Positions 60,901-64,000 of a stretch of DNA of 64,000 nt are shown here, in pieces (position 1 is the stretch's first letter; each line of letters opens with the position of its first letter). The notes beneath the pieces are model-generated. The model did not search any database. It was not told where the DNA came from and saw only the letters and a program-made list of their open reading frames with translations. Source of the stretch: Thalassia testudinum (Eukaryota > Streptophyta > Magnoliopsida > Alismatales > Hydrocharitaceae); contig JAZHRO010000013.1 of assembly GCA_037157565.1 (NCBI GenBank), forward strand, positions 74,951,501 through 75,015,500. The letters are read 5' to 3'. The position numbers and the translations under genes are program-made.

Positions 60901-63693
60901 GCCTTTGAGATCGAAGGCAAGTTCAAGCTTTGGCGATGTGGGATCGTGCATTGTGTTGGATGTTGATGGAGATCGCCGCGGACACCTTGAGGAAGGCAAA
61001 TCGGGATCCCCAACCCTATCATGCAGATCAGTGGTCGTTGGGCAACACTCCTCGAGGAGAAGAGCAAGGTGGAGCCGATGGGGATGCCCTCCTGCAGTTA
61101 TTGCTGATGCAGATCAAACATCGATGTGCTGGTGGAGCTTGACCTACTAGATGTGATCATGCAAGGAGTTGAGCTATGTTGGTGGCGATGCTGACGGTGA
61201 CGCATAGTGAAGCGCGTGCAGCGGCAGTGCGACAGTCTGCAGGGCCACATCAGGCGGCGTAGGTCCAGGGTCTGCGGCGATGAAGGAGAGGAAGACGACG
61301 AGGAGAAGGCTTCCCTTCCTTTGGAGCTCGAGGATGGCCTCCTCCTTGTCGTGAGCGGCCTCACCCTCCTATCTCTTTGAGGGCACAGTGGGTGTCCACC
61401 CTACGGGAGGCTTCTTCGAGGCCGTCGAGGAGGGATCTGTGGAGGTGCATCTTGCATGGAGGTGTCAGCTGCGTGTGACAACTCAGAGTCGGGGGTGGTA
61501 CGGTTCCCCTCGTTGTTCGTGATGCTGCCACACCCCCACACACGAGTAGGTGGGGCCAAGATCAATCCCGATCGCAGGATGATTGGGCGGTCGGAGTGCA
61601 TGAGGTGGCGCTACTTGCTGGAAAGAGGGGCGGCGGCGAAGGATATCGTGGCATCGATCTAATGGACGTAGTCCTTGGTAATCCTGGAGATGAGAGATCT
61701 GCGGCATTGAAGCTGGTGCGGATCGCTGCGAAAATCTCGCGACGAGATTGGAGTGATTTTTGGCTATGTGCGCTAGGGATTCAAATCCCATGGTCGGTGA
61801 TCGAGGGCTGGTGTACCCTTTCGGGTTCGTTTCAACCTAAGAAATACGTGGGTACCCTTATATCTTTATTTGGTTTATTTACTTTGCAAAGGAGGAGGCT
61901 AAGAAAAGGTGAAGGAAAAAAAAGAAGGGAAAGAAGGAAAAATAAAAGAGAGAAAAAGAGGGGAAAAAAGATAAGGAGAATAATTGAAAAAAAAAGAAAA
62001 AATGATGAAAAAAAATGAGGTTTATATTTAAAGAGATGTGGAGAAGTCTTCTCTTGCTTTTCTTGTTTTATATTCTTCTCATTATTTTTTCTCCCATACA
62101 AGTATGGGAGAAGGGGAAGTGTGGAAGCCATTATAGTCACCCATGTTTGGTAGTCCCTTTGTTGCAGTCCTAAGGCATGATGGGTGACATTGGGTACCGC
62201 TACGGACTTGCAGTCCTAAGGCACGATAGCATCCTCCAGTAGTTGAGGTGATATTGAATACTGCTACAGACTTGTTTAGTAGCTGATCTTCATGTGAGAA
62301 ACCAAACTTTAGGTGGTCCAGAGTTTCGAGATCTCCAGAGAGAGGGAGATCCATTTTCGAGGTCCTCAGAGGAAGGATCTGGTTGGTTTCTATGTGGGAG
62401 ATGCAACTTCGATGTTTTTAGAGGAAGACCCTTTTCAAGGATACTGAATGAGGAGCCACTAGCGCTAGGTCTCTAGAGGAGAAGCCACTGTCAAAGTTAG
62501 CCACAGTTCTTTCAGCAGTTCCAGCCTATGTTCTCGCTTGTGTAGAGTGGGTTTTTTTGTGTTACAAGCTGCGCATTCCATGCTCTAGCTTGAGGGGGAG
62601 TGTTGAGAGAATTGGGTTGTAGGTTTAGTGTCACATTGGAAGTGTGGACTTTGTGTGTGAGTGGTGGCCTATAAACAGGCGGGTACTCCCATATTCCTTT
62701 GAGTAGAAGAAATACAAATCAGTGCTTTGTCGGGCCTTCTTCCGTGATTTTCTCTCCGCTCTTCGTGAGTGGGGTTTCCACATAAAATCTAAGCATTCCT
62801 TGATTGATTTTATTGCTTTGATTATTGATTCCACTTATTATATATTTCAGCTATGTTGTTTACTAATACTTGATGTTGGTTGAGGTACTGTACCACATTT
62901 AGAAGTTGTTATTAACCCAGATTTGGGCTGAAAAGTTAGCAAATGATAACTACGTTATATTGAATAATGAAAGGGGGGACTGCACGGATGCAAATAAAAA
63001 GGTCAGGGATGACATTGCAATGTTTCAAAGTCCAAGGACCACATTGAAATTTAGGTATATGTTGAGAAATTTTTATGTAAAATGTTCTATCCATTTTTTT
63101 TTGAAAAGTCATAGTTAATTTTTTTGTTTAATATTTTGACAATGCTATGCGTTGGAGATCACAAGAGGGCTTTATGCTGACTTTGAGCATGATTGCTGCT
63201 GTAGATTTAATAAGCCCAAGCAGGTTATCATGCCAAATGCATTCTTTGTTTTTTTCCATTGCAGGATTGAGTAGACACTAGATAGTCACGTCATTGTAAG
63301 TGTCATGGTACGGTAAAATGGTTTGTTCACTTTGTTCTTCAAACAAAAATAATATAAGGGCGAAAAATGTCCTATTACGTACCTTTTAGAATGGTTCTGA
63401 ACTTTTGTTCTAATCACTAGCAAGACTTTTAACAAATCAGGTAAGTTTCCTTCATAAAAAGATGATAACTTGCAGACTAATGTTATCTGTCATCATTTGC
63501 AGGTCCCATTCCTGGATCCTTGTAGCACCCTTCTTAACCCAGTTTTGCCTTTAGATCCTCTTGATTATGAAGAGTTTGGCTATCCTGGAAATGCAGAGGA
63601 TTTTCTTGCAATGAGAAGTTACTCTCCTTACGACAGTATTCAGGAAGGTGTTCTTTATCCTGCAGTACTAGTGATAGCATCTTTCAATACCAG
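29834..63693 (+). CDS. Prolyl oligopeptidase family protein (S9A, oligopeptidase B-like), exons 1-9, C-terminus outside window
   Basis: This is a serine peptidase of clan SC, expected to cleave short peptides. Nine exons join in frame for 735 codons: 29834-30416, 35312-35534, 35658-35799, 35883-36080, 38749-38880, 40162-40290, 55202-55593, 59835-60051 and 63503-63693. All introns have GT-AG ends and there are no internal stops. The Arg/Pro/Ser-rich N-terminus (residues 1-60) suggests organelle targeting. HGVRWEDPYSWM marks the start of the S9 N-terminal (propeller) part. LLHGHGACGE and YADVRGGGGKG belong to the hydrolase fold. GWGYSAGG contains the nucleophile, about Ser649, and DYEEFG follows. 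The catalytic Asp and His should lie beyond the right edge; family members have about 750-800 residues. From memory of the family it is most like the Arabidopsis At5g66960 type. The frame appears intact despite very large introns. Confidence 0.93.
30502..30758. mobile_element. Tourist/Harbinger-like MITE 1
   Basis: This short AT-rich element has terminal inverted repeats beginning GGTCTAATTTGG on the left and, read from the right, GGTTAGTTTAGATGG. TAA or TTA lies at the edges. It has no coding capacity. Confidence 0.5.
30832..31194. mobile_element. Tourist/Harbinger-like MITE 2
   Basis: The left end is GGTTACGTTTGG and the right end, read inverted, is GGCCTCGTTTAGC. TAA flanks both sides (30829-30831 and 31195-31197). 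It is AT-rich and non-coding. Confidence 0.55.
31198..31586. mobile_element. Tourist/Harbinger-like MITE 3
   Basis: The left end is GACTTCGTTAGGCAGAGAGA and the right end, read inverted, is GCTGCATTTGGCAACCAGA. It abuts MITE 2 and shares its TAA, so one probably inserted next to the other. The AT-rich interior resembles that of MITE 2. Confidence 0.5.
32284..32322. repeat. (GA)n microsatellite
   Basis: There are about 19 uninterrupted GA units within intron 1. Confidence 0.95.
33304..33537. repeat. 117-bp tandem duplication at MITE end
   Basis: Units 33304-33420 and 33421-33537 are nearly identical, with only a few differences (for example GTCTGG against GTTTGG and GATATGGG against GATAAGGG). 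This indicates a recent duplication. A minus-strand frame crosses it and repeats the same peptide, but this is a by-product. Confidence 0.9.
33304..34407. mobile_element. Tourist-like element with duplicated terminus
   Basis: The left terminus GGCCTAGTYTGG and the inverted right terminus GGGCTACTTTGG form imperfect inverted repeats. TAA is present on both sides (33301-33303 and 34408-34410), as in PIF/Harbinger MITEs. The terminal 117 bp are repeated in tandem at the left end. There is no transposase. Confidence 0.6.
35312..35534 (+). CDS. Oligopeptidase exon 2 (codons 195-269)
   Basis: The exon begins GYPYEEQSGVSPDHHFLAYT after the split glycine codon and continues with SNNP-like and AWAMNGKALLYTV propeller-blade sequence. 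The acceptor is TTGCAG and the donor is ACAG|GTGAGT. It ends in phase 2. Confidence 0.92.
35658..35799 (+). CDS. Oligopeptidase exon 3 (codons 269-316)
   Basis: This exon encodes the propeller segment RIYLSFVGSDKDDVLIFDES. The acceptor is ATACCAG and the donor is CCAAG|GTAACA. It starts in phase 2 and ends in phase 0. Confidence 0.92.
35883..36080 (+). CDS. Oligopeptidase exon 4 (codons 317-382)
   Basis: This exon encodes VYLINAADPLSGLTLVWDCE and a following LFTNASRDGS propeller strand pair. The donor is GGGAG|GTTTGC. It starts and ends in phase 0. Confidence 0.92.
36596..37652. mobile_element. Non-autonomous Mutator-like element with GC-rich cargo
   Basis: The element is flanked by the perfect 9-bp duplication TATAATTTA (36587-36595 and 37653-37661), the size made by Mutator-like transposases. 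Its terminal inverted repeats are long, about 140 bp: GGGGTTTTTATATATATATC on the left corresponds to the inverted right end GGGTTTTTACGTATATTCC, and further blocks such as GACACATATACCC pair as well. The interior (about 36780-37480) is GC-rich and unlike the AT-rich ends, as in Pack-MULEs that have captured gene fragments. Confidence 0.8.
36893..37423 (-). pseudogene. Open frame in MULE cargo, possible captured gene fragment
   Basis: On the minus strand a frame without an early ATG runs open for about 176 codons. Its composition is that of a globular protein (for example KAVITLINVKLFLYCVVAHA and FVVAYLLGRTIAH), unlike the other two open frames here, which are Ser/Pro/Thr-rich or Gly/Glu/Val-rich. 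I do not recognise the family. It may be a captured exon or may be open by GC bias alone. Confidence 0.4.
37772..37809 (+). repeat. Poly(A) micro-insertion with flanking duplication
   Basis: TGCGTTTATTTG and TGTGTTTATTTG flank TCTTTTCAAAAAAA. This is the same arrangement as at 40805-40852 and 40873-40915. Confidence 0.6.
38749..38880 (+). CDS. Oligopeptidase exon 5 (codons 383-426)
   Basis: This exon encodes SVIVEEPGISIEDVDFCDSH and ends LPLPIGE. The acceptor is TTGTTTAG and the donor is GGTGAG|GTAATC. I chose this donor rather than the GTGAG five bases earlier because exon 6 must be entered in phase 0 to read GPMYLHSLQP. Confidence 0.88.
38881..40161 (+). other. Intron 5 (1.3 kb)
   Basis: The intron has poly(A) tracts at 39325-39341 and 39876-39889, and is otherwise AT-rich. 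I see no recognisable element. Confidence 0.85.
40162..40290 (+). CDS. Oligopeptidase exon 6 (codons 427-469)
   Basis: This exon encodes GPMYLHSLQPCFLPLPENVC and ends MRFTISSPV, the junction between the propeller and the hydrolase domain. The acceptor is CTTCTACAG and the donor is CCAGTG|GTATGC. It starts and ends in phase 0. Confidence 0.92.
40805..40852 (+). repeat. Poly(A) micro-insertion with 16-bp duplication
   Basis: CAACCAATGTTACATC occurs at 40805-40820 and again at 40837-40852. The intervening 16 bp are only TTTTC plus eleven A. The structure is that of a retroposed sequence reduced almost to its tail. Confidence 0.85.
40873..40915 (+). repeat. Poly(A) micro-insertion with 11-bp duplication
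   Basis: ATCATGAAGTG at 40873-40883 and 40905-40915 flank TACCTTC followed by a run of A. It lies about 20 bp from the previous micro-insertion. Confidence 0.8.
41374..41477 (+). mobile_element. Probable 5' LTR of copia-1
   Basis: This short LTR-like stretch starts TGTTATATTT and ends TTGCTTCTTCA. It lies immediately before a primer binding site. The start is inferred from TG and from the size of the related copia LTRs in this window. Confidence 0.45.
41478..41489 (+). promoter_or_regulatory. Primer binding site of copia-1
   Basis: TGGTATTAGTGC is two substitutions from the initiator tRNA-Met site TGGTATCAGAGC used by plant copia elements. Confidence 0.6.
42012..43012. mobile_element. Second Mutator-like non-autonomous element
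   Basis: The perfect 9-bp repeat GGCATTGCC flanks this 1.0 kb sequence at 42003-42011 and 43013-43021. The ends are rich in GATAT and ATCGATAT-like motifs with weak inverted similarity. There is no transposase. It interrupts the leader of copia-1. Confidence 0.6.
42559..42701 (+). repeat. Imperfect 84-bp-spaced direct repeat
   Basis: The block TTGTTTGGYCCATTGGTGAA, a T-run and CAATGAGATTCTAAG occurs twice (42559-42618 and 42643-42701) inside the Mutator-like element. Confidence 0.75.
43250..43822 (+). pseudogene. copia-1 gag remnant
   Basis: The plus-strand frame with FFGPIVKFNGTHYALW matches the start of copia gag (K.NG.NY..W). It is followed by ILNVIEGHNKEHI and, after frameshifts, the AKEMWD-like block (TAKEMWDIL). 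Multiple stops are present. Confidence 0.65.
43823..45539. other. Unassigned insertion in copia-1, LTR-like
   Basis: This block separates the gag and protease parts of copia-1, so it probably inserted there. On the minus strand there is a TATATAA at about 45010 and the overall style is LTR-like, but I could not define the ends, a target duplication or any coding sequence. Confidence 0.35.
45540..45896 (+). pseudogene. copia-1 protease remnant with tandem copy
   Basis: The frame NTEDTNWLVD*GT corresponds to the copia protease active-site motif (NWLVDSGAT), with the serine codon replaced by a stop. The motif occurs twice because of the 90-bp duplication. Confidence 0.65.
45717..45896 (+). repeat. 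90-bp perfect tandem duplication
   Basis: 45717-45806 and 45807-45896 appear identical base for base. The unit runs from CAACCTTTGC to GATTGAGGTA and covers the protease active site. Confidence 0.93.
46440..47263 (+). pseudogene. copia-1 integrase remnant
   Basis: The frames read YYFVVDDFS..SWFLLKSKSD (integrase core), then a degraded ERRCRHIL, then KVFGCIIFVRLLGSNKNKLS followed by KCVFIGT, the usual C-terminal copia integrase block. Stops and frameshifts are frequent. It is interrupted at 47264 by a smaller copia element. Confidence 0.75.
47264..49354 (+). mobile_element. Small gag-only copia element nested in copia-1
   Basis: The LTRs are at 47264-47483 (TGATAGAGATAAAATT) and 49175-49354 (TGTTAGTGATAAAATT), with TATA-like sequence in each. 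The primer binding site TGGTATCATAG is at 47484 and the polypurine tract TTGGGGAGGAG is just before 49175. The 1.7 kb interior encodes only a broken gag with a zinc knuckle (CIHCKWTNHPVEKCW near 48640) and no pol. No clean target duplication was found. Copia-1 reading resumes after it. Confidence 0.75.
49355..49647 (+). pseudogene. copia-1 linker between integrase and reverse transcriptase
   Basis: The frame YEDVTEGDDLDLSFALCKGT continues into WSCTMHPIT, the conserved (R)KGTRSCTxHPI block that precedes the copia reverse transcriptase. It is cut at 49647 by copia-2. Confidence 0.65.
49648..52786 (+). mobile_element. copia-2 element nested in copia-1, with target duplication
   Basis: The LTRs (49648-49789 and 52641-52786) are about 140 bp and share TTTTTTTGTTATTTTCT and ATTTTTCAATCCT blocks. 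The 5-bp duplication GAGCT flanks the element (49643-49647 and 52787-52791). The primer binding site TGGTATCAGAG is at 49790. The element is internally deleted: gag, part of integrase, and a fusion of early reverse transcriptase to the end of RNase H. Confidence 0.85.
50278..52635 (+). pseudogene. copia-2 polyprotein remnants
   Basis: The gag start is MESLEALEVTLEHIIEMRSY with LMERLDRTNYAQL. The integrase part at 51300-51700 has LDVARTLLIYNNVPETDWGD and YLINRMSS. At about 52320 KYNPDGLVAQYKARY (start of reverse transcriptase) jumps near 52375 to RNase H sequence, VDIFTKALRPLFNRCSKL. The YVDD-containing region is absent. Confidence 0.75.
52787..53460 (+). pseudogene. copia-1 reverse transcriptase remnant
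   Basis: Copia-1 sequence resumes after copia-2: GYQWVVTMKYQPDGLA, then LDLPLYQLDVK, MYMQQPPEFETK, LVDVDG in place of the catalytic YVDD block, and DLGLF*YFLGIEAARNA. Stops and frameshifts are present. The RNase H and 3' LTR of copia-1 were not found. Confidence 0.7.
53617..53683 (+). repeat. Two successive poly(A) micro-insertions
   Basis: GAAGTTCTGGTAC (53617-53629), GAAGTTTTGGTAC (53645-53657) and AGTTTGGTAC (53674-53683) are separated by TCTTC(A)10 and by CCTTCTT(A)n. The pattern suggests two tail-like insertions into the same site. Confidence 0.7.
53844..53880. repeat. (AT)n microsatellite, left
   Basis: This is an uninterrupted AT run of 37 bp in intron 6. Confidence 0.95.
53881..54858. 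mobile_element. Candidate DNA element between two AT arrays
   Basis: This 978-bp AT-rich stretch has both edges in (AT)n. Its ends show weak inverted similarity: AAAACCATTAGATGAAGATCG on the left against CCCGTTGGATGATATTTTCC read from the right. There is no coding sequence. Insertion into a single AT array would explain the flanks. Confidence 0.35.
54859..54915. repeat. (TA)n microsatellite, right
   Basis: This is an uninterrupted TA run of about 57 bp. Confidence 0.95.
54993..55100 (+). mobile_element. tRNA-like SINE fragment
   Basis: GTGGCTTGGTGGTAAA at about 55005 resembles the tRNA A box (TGGCNNRGTGG), and GGATCAAGTCC at 55049-55059 resembles the B box (GGTTCGANTCC). The spacing is about 40 nt, as in plant SINEs. 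A T-rich tail follows at about 55087. It ends close to the exon 7 acceptor. Confidence 0.45.
55202..55593 (+). CDS. Oligopeptidase exon 7 (codons 470-600)
   Basis: This exon starts MPDAVVDYDLSNGKW and contains the entry to the hydrolase domain: VPLTVAYSRK, then GLLHGHGACGE (substrate-pocket and oxyanion-region sequence) and WVVAYADVR. The donor is GTGAG|GTTAGC. It ends in phase 2. Confidence 0.92.
55993..56070 (+). mobile_element. 3' tail of an RTE-type LINE with target duplication
   Basis: The sequence CATGTAGCCGACCCCACTT and the following GGCTTGGTTGTTGTTG tail are, as I recall, the typical end of plant RTE retroposons. It is flanked by ACAAAATGCCTAGG (55979-55992) and ACAAAATGCATAGG (56071-56084), which match at 13 of 14 bases. 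The copy is only about 78 bp, so it is heavily 5'-truncated. Confidence 0.6.
56673..57440 (+). pseudogene. copia-3 gag remnant
   Basis: The frame begins MASPKGLEVTSDIIRDARKY and includes LIAKLNETNYAR, similar to copia-2 gag. Later it has MQFLDGLSPEYEGARSQIL and LSLEETYSRL. It ends with a zinc knuckle, CTFCGKLGHGQD, whose last histidine and cysteine are lost. Stops are present. Confidence 0.75.
57480..58262 (+). pseudogene. copia-3 reverse transcriptase tail and RNase H remnant
   Basis: The frame KYALDVLQETRMLGVKLANI is followed by ITKPDIFLAVGKLSQFMERP, VGYLDADYTGSSIDRKST, EYRAVA, HEHTKHVKVDCHYT and TTDIFTKPLA. These are standard blocks at the end of copia reverse transcriptase and in RNase H. 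Protease, integrase and the YVDD region are deleted. Confidence 0.8.
59040..59514 (+). mobile_element. 5'-truncated L1-type LINE with poly(A) and target duplication
   Basis: The frame ALVKASAALWTIGLQRNRLL resembles the C-terminal region of plant LINE reverse transcriptase proteins (LWTIW..RN...F). The element ends TTTTACTTTC plus about 16 A (59491-59506). The 15-bp repeat AGATCCAAGGCAGAA (59025-59039) recurs as AGATCCAAGTCAGAA (59515-59529), matching at 14 of 15 bases. Coding sequence is broken. Confidence 0.75.
59835..60051 (+). CDS. Oligopeptidase exon 8 (codons 600-672), catalytic serine
   Basis: This exon encodes GGGGKGRKWHLDGKRTLKEN, DYISCAEFLIKKN and LAGWGYSAGGLLVASAI. The nucleophile is the serine in GYSAGG, about residue 649. 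The donor is CTGAAG|GTATAT. It starts in phase 2 and ends in phase 0. Confidence 0.94.
60581..62835 (+). mobile_element. Non-autonomous LTR retroelement carrying gene fragments
   Basis: The LTRs at 60581-60826 and 62601-62835 start TGTTGAGAGAATTGGGTTGT and are colinear. The primer binding site TGGTATCAGAGC at 60827-60838 is a perfect copia-type tRNA-Met site, and the polypurine tract TTGAGGGGGAG is at 62590-62600. The 1.75 kb interior has no gag or pol that I recognise. It carries an antisense HSP70 fragment. No clear target duplication was seen. Confidence 0.8.
61483..61600 (-). pseudogene. Captured HSP70 N-terminal fragment, antisense
   Basis: On the minus strand the frame reads AIGIDLGPTYSCVGVWQH (about 61575-61522), almost identical to the HSP70 N-terminal nucleotide-binding signature IDLGTTYSCVGVWQ. 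The first threonine is changed to proline. After a frame change it continues with EGNRTTP, which in HSP70 follows shortly after. The sequence between is shortened. It lies in a retroelement and in reverse orientation, so it is a captured and degraded piece. Confidence 0.85.
63503..63693 (+). CDS. Oligopeptidase exon 9 (codons 673-736, split)
   Basis: This exon encodes VPFLDPCSTLLNPVLPLDPL, then DYEEFGYPGNAEDF, SPYDSI and YPAVLV. In the S9A family this segment precedes the catalytic aspartate. The donor is CCAG|GTACTT and the phase is 2, so at least one more exon lies beyond the window. Confidence 0.93.
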
Positions 63694-64000
63694 GTACTTT
63701 AAGATCTTCCTCTTTTTTCTTTTAGGAATTTCAAGTCTGGTGTTTTTAGGAAAGTTTCCAAAGGCAAAGAAGGTCACCTGTAAGGGTGACTTGAACGAGA
63801 GAGCATTAGTTGAAGGAGCAAGGCCATGCGTTTCAGAGAACCCTTGGACATGAAAGTGACCTTGGGGAGGGACACTAATGGGAGAGGTCCGTTTTAAATT
63901 TAAAAAAGAAGGAACACTAAGGTGTTTCAAGAAAAAAGGGAATACAAGTGTCAACTTAGGAGACATTCATCAGTGCTACATTGCACCACTAAAAAAAAAA
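63694..64000 (+). other. Start of intron 9
   Basis: Non-coding sequence follows the GTACTT donor to the end of the window. It ends in a run of A. No exon was recognised. Confidence 0.7.

Larger units (their letters stand above)
60052..63502 (+). other. Intron 8 (3.5 kb)
   Basis: The donor is GTATAT and the acceptor is TCATTTGCAG. Most of it is the LTR element at 60581-62835. The flanks (about 60440-60580 and 62930-63065) are inverted relatives of each other, with CCCTAAACTT and CCTAAATTTCAATG-type blocks. The LTR element therefore seems to have inserted into an older MITE-like repeat. Confidence 0.8.

Overview
This is nuclear DNA from a flowering plant. One intron-split protein gene is interrupted and flanked by retrotransposons, with no operons, ribosome binding sites or prokaryotic signals. 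The first exon of the gene is very GC-rich and the later exons are AT-richer. That falling GC gradient is typical of monocots, so a monocot is my best guess, but the species cannot be named from the sequence. I found no CRISPR array, no prokaryotic defence system and no obvious new enzyme system. The novelty here is structural: nested transposon insertions, gene capture and very small retroposed poly(A) inserts.

Layout. (1) 1-12.6 kb: minus-strand Athila-like Ty3/gypsy elements in a head-to-tail chain that shares LTRs: a gag remnant, LTR1, an integrase tail, LTR2, then a reverse transcriptase/RNase H/integrase remnant. (2) 13.1-28.8 kb: a second Ty3/gypsy family, a chromodomain (Tekay/Del-type) chromovirus with LTRs of about 2.7 kb. 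It is mostly present as solo LTRs. One solo LTR (13482-18875) has another solo LTR (15440-18075) inserted in it, and both have perfect 5-bp target-site duplications (TSDs). A third solo LTR (24860-27551) sits between a chromodomain coding end and its own 3' LTR. These LTRs carry many GACGTC palindromes arranged as hairpins. (3) 29834 to beyond 63693: a plus-strand prolyl oligopeptidase-family (S9A, oligopeptidase B-like) gene. Nine exons are visible and splice in frame for 735 codons, including the catalytic serine. The last exons, which should carry the catalytic Asp and His, lie outside the window.

The introns are large (intron 6 is 14.9 kb, intron 1 is 4.9 kb, intron 7 is 4.2 kb, intron 8 is 3.5 kb) and filled with mobile DNA. 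I see Tourist-like MITEs in intron 1, a Mutator-like element carrying a GC-rich insert in intron 4, and a layered nest of Ty1/copia elements plus a second Mutator-like element in intron 6. Intron 7 holds an RTE tail, a deleted copia element and a 5'-truncated L1-type LINE. Intron 8 holds an LTR retroelement carrying an antisense HSP70 gene fragment. The host gene still reads through all of this with consistent splice phases, so it is probably functional. Every transposon coding region seen here is broken by stops, frameshifts or deletions.
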